A DNA stretch of 64,000 nt, from positions 124,001 to 188,000 of the forward strand of contig NZ_CP130610.1 of NCBI RefSeq assembly GCF_030544485.1, in the 5' to 3' direction. This document shows positions 55,481-64,000 of this stretch, piece after piece. A program made the translations under genes and the position numbers. This DNA is from Halomonas sp. HAL1 (GTDB lineage Bacteria > Pseudomonadota > Gammaproteobacteria > Pseudomonadales > Halomonadaceae). The notes below the pieces were generated by a model. That model searched no databases, was not told the origin of the DNA, and saw only the letters and a list, made by a program, of their open reading frames with translations. Position 1 is the first letter of the stretch; each line of letters begins with the position of its first letter.

Positions 55481-58156
55481 GTGATTTACTATCACTACTG
55501 GGGTAAAGCGCAAGCTAAAGGGCAGAGTGTAGAGTGTCATCTATTGCCGTATCACAACTTAGATGTTGCTGCGGTGGGCTGGTTGCTGCTTTCGCCGGAT
55601 AGACCGCTGACACAACGTCTGGCAGTGCAACTGAGTCTTGAACCTGGAGTGCTACGTCAGCTATTGGTTTTTTGGTTGGGATTGCACGATATCGGTAAGT
55701 TCTCCCGAACTTTTCAGGGGCTTTTTCAACCCGTCTCAAGCTTGGCATTAGTCCCTCCCGCTGCGCAATATGCCTATACCGAGCGCCATGATCGCTTGGG
55801 TGATGTGGTTTGGGAGGCTAAATGGCTAGACTGGTTTGAAGATGGCACGTTGCAGTGGTCAGTAAGCTTGACGCGCGCTGAGCGCAAAGCGCTTCGCGCA
55901 GCTTTTTCTGTTCTCTCACCACCCTTTTTTGGCCATCACGGTCAGCCAGTAAGCGCAGGCAATATCGACATAGAGAGGTTTTTCTGTCGTGATGAACACG
56001 CTGATGATGTAGAAGCAACGCGGCAGTTTATTGCCGATTGGGCCAACGTCGTTCCGCCAGAGTGGCCAATCGAGCAGCTGTTTTCAGAAGAATGGGTTTA
56101 TGCCCTGCAGACGCTAAGCTGGTCAATCGCAGGCTGGGCAACTTTAAGTGACTGGCTGGGCTCGAACCAGGATCACTTTCCCTATTGTCAGAAGAGAATA
56201 CCGCTCGCCGATTATTGGCAAATTGCGTTACACAATGCTGAGAAAGCATTGGAAGAAACAGGGTTTAACAAGTTTTCCGAACCGTTGCCTTACGCAGGTA
56301 TGGCCGACTGGTTTGACAAGCAATCCATCACGCCAACGCCCTTGCAGCATGCCGCCGAGACAGTAGCTCTCACGGATGGGCCGCAGCTGTTTATCTTGGA
56401 AGATGTTACCGGTTCAGGAAAAACCGAAGCCGCCTGTATTCTGACTCAGCGCCTATTAGAAGCAGGACACGGCGATGGGCTCTATTTTGCACTGCCCACG
56501 ATGGCAACCTCTAACGCCATGTACTCACGGCTGGGCAATTTGCATCGCCGCTTTTATACCGCTGAATCCTCTCCCTCTTTTGTCCTCGCCCACGGTGCAC
56601 GGGATTTAAACGACGATTTTATCGCCGCCGTTGCCGCGCCTCAGCCTAGGGATCTGGATTACACCGTTAGCGAACTTTCGGCCACTAGCCGCTGTAACCA
56701 ATGGTTAGCGGATTCACGTAAAAAAGCGCTGCTGGCGGAAGTGGGGGTAGGCACCATTGACCAAGCCTTGATGGCGATTTTGCCGTTTCGCCACCAATCT
56801 CTGCGCTTGTACGGACTAGCGCGTAAGGTATTGGTGATTGATGAGGTGCACGCCTACGACAATTACATGCAAACACTGCTCAGCCAACTGCTGGCCTACC
56901 ATGCTCGCCAGGGCGGTAGCGCGATTCTGCTAACGGCCACGCTCCCCCGCGCCATGCGCAGTGCCTTAATGGCTGCTTGGCAATCAGGGCTTGGGCAGCC
57001 AGCAACGAAACCACAAAAAGATGATTTTCCATTACTGACCCATGTGAGCGAAGGGCAACCGTTAGAGCTGCCGCTAGGATCGCGCAAAGAGGTGTCCAGG
57101 AGTGTTGAAGTCGCCTGGCTAACCGAAGAGGAGCAGGCGATCGAAGCGGTGATAGAAGCAGTGGAGGCCGGTGAGTGTATCGCTTGGGTGCGCAATACAG
57201 TAGATGACGCTATTCGCGCATTCGAAGCCATTGCTGCTCGCCACCCAGAGCCTGAGCGCTGCCTACTGTTTCACAGCCGCTTTGCAATGGTCGATAGGCA
57301 GCGCATTGAGTCCCAGGTCATCGAGCGGTTAGGTAAAGACTCAACGCCTGAAGTGCGTAAGGGGCAAGTATTGGTCAGCACGCAGGTATTTCAGGAGTCA
57401 CTGGATTGCGATGTAGATGTCATGGTCAGTGACATCGCCCCCATCGATCTACTTATCCAGCGGGCAGGACGCTTACAACGCCACCAGCGTGGAGCACGCT
57501 GCCTGCCGCGCCTGCTGGTACTAGCGCCGCCCTGGGCGGAAGATCCCGATGAGCATTGGCTCAAGTGCACGCTGCCAGGCACCCAGGCGGTTTATCGCGA
57601 TACATCGTTAAGCTGGTTAACCCAGCGGGTGCTGCGTCGTTTGAAAGCAATCCGTATGCCCGAAGAGGCGAGAGATCTTATTGAAGGTGTTTACGGCCCT
57701 GTATCTGACGATATTCCTGATGCTCTGCAGGCAGCGCGCTACGAGCAAAAAGGAATGCAGAGAACGGCGGGCTCGATGGCAAACTTCAACGCACTCAACC
57801 TGGAAGAGGGCTATGTAAAAAGCGATCAGTGGCAGGAAGAGCAAGAGATAGGCACAAGGCTGATGGACGAACCCACGGTCAATGTCGAGCTGCTTTCACT
57901 AACCGATGATAACGAGCTGGCGCTATGGGCGGGCGAGAGCCGCCATGCTGATATGCTTAGCCAGGTGAAGCTACGCCAAAGCCAGGCCGCTAAGTTGGCA
58001 TCGTTGCCAAGCCGCTATGAAGGCCAGTGGCTTACCCTTCAAGAGCGCTATAAAGCACTGAAGTACACTCAGGCTTGGCTGCCCGGTGATGACCTTGAGT
58101 GCGATTACGATACTCAGTGGGGCGTAAGGTTAGGCAGTAAGGAGCAAACGCCATGA
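55481..58156 (+). CDS. cas3: CRISPR-associated helicase/nuclease Cas3 (type I-E)
   Basis: Cas3 is recruited by Cascade, unwinds the target DNA and degrades it. The 891-residue protein has an N-terminal HD nuclease domain (H20/H25 region, H69 D70 and K73 in GLHDIGKF, H103, H152-H153 in FGHHGQP), then the SF2 helicase with Walker A TGSGKT (310-315), DEVH box (454-457) and motif VI region QRAGRLQRHQRG. Size and order fit type I-E. Start GTG at 55481 after GAGGGGAGG. It lies right after repeat block B. No obvious inactivating change. Confidence 0.96.
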   Translation: MIYYHYWGKAQAKGQSVECHLLPYHNLDVAAVGWLLLSPDRPLTQRLAVQLSLEPGVLRQLLVFWLGLHDIGKFSRTFQGLFQPVSSLALVPPAAQYAYTERHDRLGDVVWEAKWLDWFEDGTLQWSVSLTRAERKALRAAFSVLSPPFFGHHGQPVSAGNIDIERFFCRDEHADDVEATRQFIADWANVVPPEWPIEQLFSEEWVYALQTLSWSIAGWATLSDWLGSNQDHFPYCQKRIPLADYWQIALHNAEKALEETGFNKFSEPLPYAGMADWFDKQSITPTPLQHAAETVALTDGPQLFILEDVTGSGKTEAACILTQRLLEAGHGDGLYFALPTMATSNAMYSRLGNLHRRFYTAESSPSFVLAHGARDLNDDFIAAVAAPQPRDLDYTVSELSATSRCNQWLADSRKKALLAEVGVGTIDQALMAILPFRHQSLRLYGLARKVLVIDEVHAYDNYMQTLLSQLLAYHARQGGSAILLTATLPRAMRSALMAAWQSGLGQPATKPQKDDFPLLTHVSEGQPLELPLGSRKEVSRSVEVAWLTEEEQAIEAVIEAVEAGECIAWVRNTVDDAIRAFEAIAARHPEPERCLLFHSRFAMVDRQRIESQVIERLGKDSTPEVRKGQVLVSTQVFQESLDCDVDVMVSDIAPIDLLIQRAGRLQRHQRGARCLPRLLVLAPPWAEDPDEHWLKCTLPGTQAVYRDTSLSWLTQRVLRRLKAIRMPEEARDLIEGVYGPVSDDIPDALQAARYEQKGMQRTAGSMANFNALNLEEGYVKSDQWQEEQEIGTRLMDEPTVNVELLSLTDDNELALWAGESRHADMLSQVKLRQSQAAKLASLPSRYEGQWLTLQERYKALKYTQAWLPGDDLECDYDTQWGVRLGSKEQTP

Positions 58157-58161
58157 GGCAT

Positions 58162-58593
58162 TCAATGTTCGCTGGCTTGAAAGTTCATGGCTTCTTCATA
58201 GCTGTACAGGCACTGCTCGGGAAACTCCTGGGGTTCCCGGTCAGTTTCAATCGCAGCGGCACGACGAGCATCGTCGTAAGCTTCGCTCATCAGTTCAGGC
58301 AGCGATGCCTTCAAGCTGGGGTTGTCCTTCAGCAGGCGACTCACTTTGCTTTGAGCATCCTGAATCGTCAACCGCCAGCTACGCGAACGCCGCTCCGGTT
58401 GGTGATCCCATTTCAGCAGGTGCATCAGCAAGCGGGCCAGTTGGCTAATCAAGGCACGTCGCTCGCTTTTCCCCATGCTCTCAATCTCCTCGGCAAGGTG
58501 CTCAAGATCCAGCTTGTCCAGTTTTCCAGCCCGCAGCAGCCCCGCCTGTTCAAGCGCCCAGGCATAGGCATCCTGTTCGTAATGAATCGCCAT
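58162..58593 (-). CDS. DUF29 family protein, antisense inside the cas operon
   Basis: The 143-residue protein starts MAIHYEQDAYAWALEQAGLL and has the typical DUF29 pattern (LDLEHLAEEIESMGKSERRA, LLMHLLKWDHQPERRSRSWR, SLPELMSEAYDDARRAA). Its function is unknown in general. ATG at 58593 with GGGGAGG 8-10 bp upstream on the minus strand, a strong ribosome site; longer in-frame starts lie over the cas8e start and are unlikely. The gene converges with cas3 (5 bp between stop codons) and diverges from cas8e (88 bp), so it interrupts the usual operon and its promoter must lie in that 88-bp gap. Confidence 0.87.
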   Translation of the reverse strand: MAIHYEQDAYAWALEQAGLLRAGKLDKLDLEHLAEEIESMGKSERRALISQLARLLMHLLKWDHQPERRSRSWRLTIQDAQSKVSRLLKDNPSLKASLPELMSEAYDDARRAAAIETDREPQEFPEQCLYSYEEAMNFQASEH

Positions 58594-58681
58594 TGTTCTG
58601 ATCCTCCCCACCTTCTGACTAACCCTAATTTTTTTCAGTGTAAACGAAGCGCCGACACCAGACGACACTATCGAGGTGTAC

Positions 58682-60382
58682 ATGAATTTACTTAAAGACT
58701 CCTGGCTGCCCTTACTGTTGAAAGATGGAAAGGTAGAGAACCGCCCTCCCTCAGCAGTGGTCGATTCTGATGTAATTAACCTCGCCCTGCCGCGAGCAGA
58801 CTTTCAAGGAGCTGCCTACCAGTTCCTGATCGGCCTGCTACAAACGGCGTTGCCGCCGAAAACCCATGACGACTGGCTTGATCGATTACTTGAAAGACCC
58901 AGCGTTGAAGAGTTGGACAAGGCGTTTGCGCCTTTCAGTAGTGCTTTTGAACTGGACGGCGACGGCCCTCGTTTTATGCAAGACCTTGACCCGCTGGAGG
59001 ATGTGAAAAACGCCACTGTCAGTGGGTTATTAATTGATGCCCCCGGCGCTAACGGCATCAAAAACAATACTGACTTTTTCGTAAAGCGCGGCCGCGTTGA
59101 GGTGATGTGTGATGCCTGTGCGGCCATAGCGCTTTACACCATGCAGATCAATGCGCCTGCGGGCGGTGCCGGTATCCGTGTGGGCCTTCGTGGTGGTGGC
59201 CCGCTGACCACACTGGTCATGCCTGAGTTAGCCACAGCCAGCTTGTGGGAACGGCTGTGGCTAAACGTCATTACGCAGAAAGAAGCCATCCAGAAAGGGC
59301 AGCAGTGGTCGACGCCGCATCCAGAAGAACCTTCACTATTTTTCTGGATGGCTGATACGCGGGTAAGCGATAAAAAAGGCACCGAGGTGCTACCGGAAGA
59401 CACCCACCCCCTACACGCTTACTGGTCAATGCCGCGTCGCTTCCGGCTGCTATTTGAAGAAGCAAATGAATGCCCCTGCGATATTTGCGGACGAAAAAAC
59501 CAGAGGGTAGTGCGCGAATTACGCGCTAAAAAGCAGGGGGCAAACTACGACGGCCCATGGTTACACCCGCTAACACCCTACCGACGTGATCCCAAAAAGC
59601 CCAATGAGCTGCCTCTTTCCAGCAAAGGCCAGCCGGGTGGGCTTGGCTATCGGCACTGGTCAGGCTTTGTACTGAATAATGAAGAAAGCAGTGGTGCAAT
59701 CGCGGCAGCGGTGCTGAAAAGCTACATCCACAAACAAAAGCTAGTGACACAAGAGCGAGCTCGTGGCGAAGACATTCAGGCGTTACTGAGAGAGGCGCGC
59801 CTATGGGTGTTTGGCTATGACATGGACAACATGAAGCCGCGGGGATGGTACAGCATCGAAATGCCTCTGGTGGACATTCCACAAGGTCAGCAGGAAAGGC
59901 TCCGCGCCTGGGTTCACCAACTGACCGAGCTATCACGCAATATCGCCTGGATGGTTCGCACTCAAGTTAAAAACGCTTGGTTTTCGCGGCCATCGGATGC
60001 CAAGGGTGATATGAGTGCCATTGATAACCAATTTTACGATGTAACCCAGCCTGGGTTTTTTAAAGCGTTGTTAGCCCTTCAGCAGGTTCTGCAACAAGAC
60101 TCGCCACCTCCGCATATTCCTCCTGACATTGCTGAGCGTTGGTACTTCGCCCTTAAGCGTGAAGCCATGCGTGTATTCGAAGACCTAGCCCTAAGCGGTG
60201 CCCAGGAAAGTATGGACCTTAAACGCGCTACCGCTGCCCATCGGCAGCTGCAAAGCTTTCTTGGTGGTAAGAGCAAAGGTAGCAAAGTGGTGAGTGACTT
60301 TATCCAACAGGGTGATTTTGACCCCTCCGCGAAGGCCAAGCGTAATGCGGCCTCTGCTGCAACAACGACAGGAGACGCCTGA
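58682..60382 (+). CDS. cas8e: Cascade large subunit Cas8e (CasA/Cse1)
   Basis: Cas8e recognises the PAM and recruits Cas3. The 566-residue protein starts MNLLKDSWLPLLLKDGKVEN (ATG at 58682 after GAGGTG; a GTG two codons upstream is less likely). It has the conserved NAPAGGAGIRVGLRGGGPLT region for DNA contact and four cysteines in CDAC (C143, C146) and CDIC (C266, C269) that could bind zinc, as in E. coli CasA. The C-terminal helical bundle is about 200 residues. The stop shares a base with cse2. Confidence 0.95.
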   Translation: MNLLKDSWLPLLLKDGKVENRPPSAVVDSDVINLALPRADFQGAAYQFLIGLLQTALPPKTHDDWLDRLLERPSVEELDKAFAPFSSAFELDGDGPRFMQDLDPLEDVKNATVSGLLIDAPGANGIKNNTDFFVKRGRVEVMCDACAAIALYTMQINAPAGGAGIRVGLRGGGPLTTLVMPELATASLWERLWLNVITQKEAIQKGQQWSTPHPEEPSLFFWMADTRVSDKKGTEVLPEDTHPLHAYWSMPRRFRLLFEEANECPCDICGRKNQRVVRELRAKKQGANYDGPWLHPLTPYRRDPKKPNELPLSSKGQPGGLGYRHWSGFVLNNEESSGAIAAAVLKSYIHKQKLVTQERARGEDIQALLREARLWVFGYDMDNMKPRGWYSIEMPLVDIPQGQQERLRAWVHQLTELSRNIAWMVRTQVKNAWFSRPSDAKGDMSAIDNQFYDVTQPGFFKALLALQQVLQQDSPPPHIPPDIAERWYFALKREAMRVFEDLALSGAQESMDLKRATAAHRQLQSFLGGKSKGSKVVSDFIQQGDFDPSAKAKRNAASAATTTGDA

Positions 60383-61047
60383 TGAGTAATGTGGAGACGC
60401 CGGAAACAATCGAAAAAGAAGATATTTTGTCCGAGGCGGAGAAAAAAGCGCTCGTCGCTTTGAAGTTGGATGAAGCCGCCGCCCTGCGCCGCTGGTGGCA
60501 GCGTTTGACGTTAACCCCACAGGCTTTGAAAGCATTCACCCCCCAGCCGCCACTGCCCCGAGGTGTCCGAGCAGTACTGCGCCGCTGTGATAGCGCGGAA
60601 GCAGCGATGTTAACTCAAGGTTTTCGTGAGCTTTGGGCGATGCTACCGGAGACGACGAAACAAACGGATTATCGCGATGAAAAATTACAAGTTTGGTCAT
60701 GTATTGCGTTAATCGCTGCGGAGCTGCGCGAAGAAAAGAAGAGCGCATCGTTAGCCGCGCGCCTTGGTCAGCAAAAAGAGCAAACCGGTAAACCGTTAAT
60801 GAGTGAGCTTCGGTTTCAGCAGCTGCTTTCCTGCCGTACGCCTGAAGAGTTTATCCAGCGCTTACGCCGCGCGCTGGCGCTTGCAGATAAGAGGGATGTC
60901 AGTGTTGTACTGCTGGCGAGTGTTATCTCACTCTGGTGGCGTGAACATCGTGGACGTTTATCTGCCAAGCCTACCCAGCGGCTTGGATTTGTACTGGCAA
61001 ATGACTATTTCGCAGCAACATCTCGCTATAGCCACCGCGGCGACTGA
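60382..61047 (+). CDS. cse2: Cascade small subunit Cse2/Cas11 (CasB)
   Basis: Cse2 dimers stabilise the displaced non-target strand in Cascade. The 221-residue protein is mostly helical, with the conserved LRRWWQRLTLTPQALKAFTP and LSCRTPEEFIQRLRRALALA. ATG at 60382 overlaps the cas8e stop (TGATG). Length is longer than E. coli (160), mainly from an N-terminal acidic extension of about 30 residues. Confidence 0.92.
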   Translation: MSNVETPETIEKEDILSEAEKKALVALKLDEAAALRRWWQRLTLTPQALKAFTPQPPLPRGVRAVLRRCDSAEAAMLTQGFRELWAMLPETTKQTDYRDEKLQVWSCIALIAAELREEKKSASLAARLGQQKEQTGKPLMSELRFQQLLSCRTPEEFIQRLRRALALADKRDVSVVLLASVISLWWREHRGRLSAKPTQRLGFVLANDYFAATSRYSHRGD

Positions 61048-61106
61048 TTTTACGACTGACTATCACCCTTTCTAGTTTCATATGGAAATCACTAACGGAG
61101 TTATCC

Positions 61107-62198
61107 ATGAGCCACTTTATTCAACTGCACCTGCTGACCTCTTATCCGCCCGCCAACCTGAACCGTGATGACCTGGGCCGCCCCAAAACTGCCTTGATGG
61201 GGGGTGCTAAGCGTCTACGTGTCTCGTCACAAAGCCTTAAGCGTACTTGGCGTACCTCTGCGCTCTTTGAAGAAGCGCTGGCTGGGCATGTGGGCACGCG
61301 TACTAAGCGTCTGGGCAAAGAAGCTTACGATCAGTTAGTAGAAAAAGGCGTTGATCAAAAAATGGCGGGGACTTGCGCAGAAAAAATAGCGGGCGTGTTT
61401 GGCAAGCTGCGTAAAGTAGAAAAAGGCGAAGCTAAAGAGTTTGAGATCGAGCAGCTAGTGCACGTTGGCTTGGAAGAACGCCAAGCGATCAGCGAGCTGG
61501 TGGAAACACTGGTGGCAGAGAAGCGCGAGCCAAACGATGACGAATTAAAGCTCTTACGCCACAAACCTGCTGCCGCCGATGTAGCGCTGTTTGGCCGTAT
61601 GCTGGCCGCCGTTCCTGAATATAACGTCGATGCCGCCTGCCAAGTGGCCCACGCCATCACCGTGCATGCCGCTGAAGTAGAAGATGATTACTTTACCGCT
61701 GTCGATGACTTAAACAGCGGTGATAAAGACCGCGGCGCGGCCCATATTGGTGAATCTGGCTTTGGGGCTGGGTTGTTCTACCTCTATATCTGCATTGACC
61801 GCCAGCAGTTGGTTGAGAACCTGCAAGGCAACCGTGAACTAGCCGACCAGGCGATTGCTGCGCTAGTGGAAGCTGCGGCTAAAACGTCACCCAAAGGCAA
61901 GCAAAACAGTTTTGGCTCCCGCGCCCATGCGAGCTACGTGCTGGCTGAAAAAGGCAACCAGCAGCCGCGCTCACTCTCCACCGCTTATCTGCGTCCTATC
62001 GTGGGGCAAGATCAAGCACTCGATGCTATTAAGCGTATTGAAGAGCAAGCTAACGCGTTTGATAGTGCCTATGACGCAGGTGCGGACAGTCGCTTTGTCA
62101 CCAGTGCTGAGACCGGCTATGAAGAACCGCAGCTAAAGGGCAATGTTAGAAAAGGCAGCCTTAAAGAACTGATCGCTTTCTTAAAAACCGACCAATAA
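61107..62198 (+). CDS. cas7e: Cascade backbone Cas7e (CasC/Cse4)
   Basis: Cas7e forms the six-subunit backbone that holds the crRNA spacer. The 363-residue protein starts MSHFIQLHLLTSYPPANLNR and has GGAKRLRVSSQSLKRTWRTS (conserved RNA-contact segment) and the thumb/helical insertion around 75-165. It is preceded by a 59-bp spacer with ACGGAG near the ATG. Confidence 0.95.
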   Translation: MSHFIQLHLLTSYPPANLNRDDLGRPKTALMGGAKRLRVSSQSLKRTWRTSALFEEALAGHVGTRTKRLGKEAYDQLVEKGVDQKMAGTCAEKIAGVFGKLRKVEKGEAKEFEIEQLVHVGLEERQAISELVETLVAEKREPNDDELKLLRHKPAAADVALFGRMLAAVPEYNVDAACQVAHAITVHAAEVEDDYFTAVDDLNSGDKDRGAAHIGESGFGAGLFYLYICIDRQQLVENLQGNRELADQAIAALVEAAAKTSPKGKQNSFGSRAHASYVLAEKGNQQPRSLSTAYLRPIVGQDQALDAIKRIEEQANAFDSAYDAGADSRFVTSAETGYEEPQLKGNVRKGSLKELIAFLKTDQ

Positions 62199-62207
62199 GG
62201 AGGCGGC

Positions 62208-62960
62208 ATGACCGACTATCTTATTTTTCGGCTCTATGCGCCGCTTGCCAGTTGGGGGGAAGCTGCCGTTGGTGAAACGCGCCCCACGGCAACTTATCCT
62301 GGCAAAGGCGCCGTGCTTGGTTTGCTCGGCGCAGCGCTGGGAATTCGCCGAGACGATGATGCAGGCCAAATGCAACTGCGGGAAAGCATTGCCATGGGCG
62401 TAAAACAGTACACACCCGGTATGCTGATGCGCGACTACCACACAGTGCAGATGCCTGCCGCGCAGTCAAAAGTGAGCTATCACACCCGCAAAGAAGAGCT
62501 AAGCGCGCCGCGCGATGCGCTGAAAACGATCCTCTCTAGCCGGGACTATCGCTGTGATGGTCTATGGACAGTAGCTGTGTGGCTAACGCCAGCGTCAACC
62601 CTCACGCTTTCTGAGCTTGAGCAAGCGCTAAAAACACCCCATTACCCACTTTATCTAGGGCGAAAATCCTGCCCGCCCGCTGCGCCGCTTGCACCCCAGC
62701 GCCGGCAGTGCAACACGCTTAAAGAAGCGCTTGATATAGCGTTCCCTAAGCTAGCGGTCAATTGCCAAGAAGACAGAAAGGCTCTGCGTTTTCCCGATGA
62801 AGCGCTCTACGCCTGGGAGGGAGAAGCCAGTACGTTAGACGGCAATGATCAGGCAGCAGAGTACAACGATGTGTGGGATTTGCCGTTGAATCGTCGGCGC
62901 TGGCAGTTTGGCCCCCGGTTAGAGTTTCGCCGGGCCATAGCAGCAGAGGAGGCGCGCTAA
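62208..62960 (+). CDS. cas5e: Cascade subunit Cas5e (CasD)
   Basis: Cas5e binds the 5' handle of the crRNA. The 250-residue RAMP protein has the N-terminal LIFRLYAPLASWGEAAVGET segment (with the Trp-Gly pair common to Cas5e), the TYPGKGAVLGLLGAALGI region and a C-terminal Gly-poor tail. AAGGAGG upstream of the ATG; TAATG overlap with cas6e. Confidence 0.94.
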   Translation: MTDYLIFRLYAPLASWGEAAVGETRPTATYPGKGAVLGLLGAALGIRRDDDAGQMQLRESIAMGVKQYTPGMLMRDYHTVQMPAAQSKVSYHTRKEELSAPRDALKTILSSRDYRCDGLWTVAVWLTPASTLTLSELEQALKTPHYPLYLGRKSCPPAAPLAPQRRQCNTLKEALDIAFPKLAVNCQEDRKALRFPDEALYAWEGEASTLDGNDQAAEYNDVWDLPLNRRRWQFGPRLEFRRAIAAEEAR

Positions 62961-63649
62961 TGTATCTCTCACGTGTACGTGTTGACCTGAACGGGCTGTC
63001 TCGCGACAAGCTGTTTGATGTGATGAACGCTGAAGCCTATACGGCTCACCAGCTTTTATGGCAGCTATTCCCTGACTACGAAGGGCCACGGCCCTTTGTC
63101 TTTAGGCAAGAGCTGGAAGAAGCCGAAGAGAGTAGAGGCCCCAAAGGACTACCGCTATTTTATGTTCTTTCAGATCGTGAACCTGTATCAGTGGCAGGCT
63201 TACTGACTGCAGAGAGCAAACCCTACGCGCCAGAACTCAAGGTGGGCGAGAGACTGGCATTTCGCCTACGCGCTAACCCCACAATGGCGATTTCCGTGCC
63301 TGGACAACGTGGCCAGCGTGCCGATGTGTTAATGGCAGCTAAAAAGCCATTCCCGCCGGGGCAGCGCACCAGCCAGGCCTGTGTTGATGCGATGAATGGC
63401 AAAGCCCGTGAGTGGCTCGAAAACCGCGCTGAAACATGGGGCTTTAGCTTGCCGGTTACGCCAGAGTTGGGTGCCTACCGCCAGCATGTGCTGAATAAAG
63501 GGAGCGGCAAGCCGGTTCAGTTCTCAACGGTGGATTACGAAGGCCTGCTGGAAGTTACCAATCCAGGAAAACTAGTCGAAACAATGGCCCACGGCATTGG
63601 GCGGGCCAAAGCATTTGGTGGTGGTTTGCTACTACTGCGCCGACCTTAG
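62960..63649 (+). CDS. cas6e: crRNA endoribonuclease Cas6e (CasE/Cse3)
   Basis: Cas6e cuts pre-crRNA at the repeat hairpin and stays bound to the 3' handle. The 229-residue protein starts MYLSRVRVDLNGLSRDKLFD; the likely catalytic histidine is H30 in AYTAHQLLWQLF. The C-terminus has the G-rich loop GIGRAKAFGGGLLLLR. ATG at 62960 overlaps cas5e by one base; an upstream in-frame start would lie inside cas5e. Confidence 0.95.
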   Translation: MYLSRVRVDLNGLSRDKLFDVMNAEAYTAHQLLWQLFPDYEGPRPFVFRQELEEAEESRGPKGLPLFYVLSDREPVSVAGLLTAESKPYAPELKVGERLAFRLRANPTMAISVPGQRGQRADVLMAAKKPFPPGQRTSQACVDAMNGKAREWLENRAETWGFSLPVTPELGAYRQHVLNKGSGKPVQFSTVDYEGLLEVTNPGKLVETMAHGIGRAKAFGGGLLLLRRP

Positions 63650-63658
63650 GAGACCAAC

Positions 63659-64000
63659 ATGGGCTTTATTCCGCTAAAGCCCATTCCCGAAAAAGACCGA
63701 ATGTCGATGATTTTTATCGGGATGGGGCAGATAGATGTACGCGACGGTGCTTTTGTCGTCATAGATGAGGTGAATGGCGAGCGCATGCATATCCCGGTGG
63801 GTTCGGTGGCTTGCCTGTTGCTTGAACCGGGTACGCGGGTTTCACATGCCGCAATAAAGCTGGCGGCTACGGTAGGCACATTACTGATTTGGGTAGGGGA
63901 TGCTGGCGTACGGCTCTATAGCGCTGGCCAACCGGGTGGTGCGCGGTCAGATAAATTGCTCTATCAGGCGCAGCTGGCGTTGGATGAAAAGCTGCGCCTT
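63659..64000 (+). CDS. cas1e: CRISPR integrase Cas1e (5' part only)
   Basis: Cas1 with Cas2 integrates new spacers. The first 114 residues are present and the gene runs off the right edge. It starts MGFIPLKPIPEKDRMSMIFI and has the Cas1e N-terminal beta domain (RDGAFVVIDEVNGERMHIPV, GSVACLLLEPGTRVSHAAIK, LLIWVGDAGVRLYSAGQPGG). TTAGGAGA upstream, overlapping the cas6e stop. The catalytic Glu-His-Asp residues lie beyond the window. cas2 and the CRISPR array are expected just outside. Confidence 0.95.
   Translation, partial: MGFIPLKPIPEKDRMSMIFIGMGQIDVRDGAFVVIDEVNGERMHIPVGSVACLLLEPGTRVSHAAIKLAATVGTLLIWVGDAGVRLYSAGQPGGARSDKLLYQAQLALDEKLRL

Noticed and set aside
58153..58695. Plus-strand reading frame (180 codons) between cas3 and cas8e
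   Set aside because: Complement of the DUF29 gene, which has family motifs and a strong ribosome-binding site on the other strand.

Overview
The window looks like a chromosomal segment of a halophilic or marine gammaproteobacterium, most likely Halomonas or another Halomonadaceae member. This is inferred from gene order (tRNA-secE-nusG-rplKAJL-rpoBC-rpsLG-fusA-tuf-S10-spc-alpha), from protein sequences close to Pseudomonas and E. coli versions, and from moderately high GC. No database search was possible.

Layout. 1-4.7 kb: the 5' part of a sodium:neurotransmitter-type symporter (minus), typA/bipA (minus), then birA-coaX (plus). 4.8-5.5 kb: tRNA-Tyr, -Gly, -Thr and, after a terminator, tRNA-Trp; the second tuf copy usually found here is missing. 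5.6-36.5 kb: an almost unbroken block of core transcription and translation genes: secE-nusG, rplKA, rplJL-rpoBC, rpsLG-fusA-tuf, the S10 and spc operons including secY and rpmJ, and the alpha operon (rpsMKD-rpoA-rplQ). Several spacers contain hairpins where autoregulation by ribosomal proteins is expected. A complete group IIC-like intron with its reverse transcriptase/maturase (36.5-38.3 kb) sits exactly behind the rplQ terminator.

38.5-48.4 kb is accessory or housekeeping: a D-Ala-D-Ala carboxypeptidase fused to a SPOR domain, an EamA permease, thiM-thiE, glyoxalase I, a DUF6164-like protein, a bicupin protein, an AmpC-type class C beta-lactamase, and a zinc uptake operon (znuA, znuB, znuC) led by a tiny His-rich membrane protein behind a Zur-box-like palindrome.

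48.6-55.5 kb: two close paralogues of an unrecognised exported protein lie in direct orientation about 6 kb apart. They bracket a tripartite tricarboxylate transporter (tctCBA), an FCD-type GntR regulator and a D-2-hydroxyacid dehydrogenase, which together look like one imported carboxylate-utilisation module.

55.5-64 kb: a type I-E CRISPR-Cas operon (cas3, cas8e, cse2/cas11, cas7e, cas5e, cas6e and the start of cas1e). A DUF29 gene is wedged antisense between cas3 and cas8e. The CRISPR array itself is not in the window; cas2 and the array are expected beyond the right edge.

The most interesting points are the antisense DUF29 gene in the cas operon, the duplicated-gene brackets around the tct module, the small His-rich protein of the zinc operon, the structured rpsJ-rplC spacer, and the intron parked on a ribosomal operon terminator.
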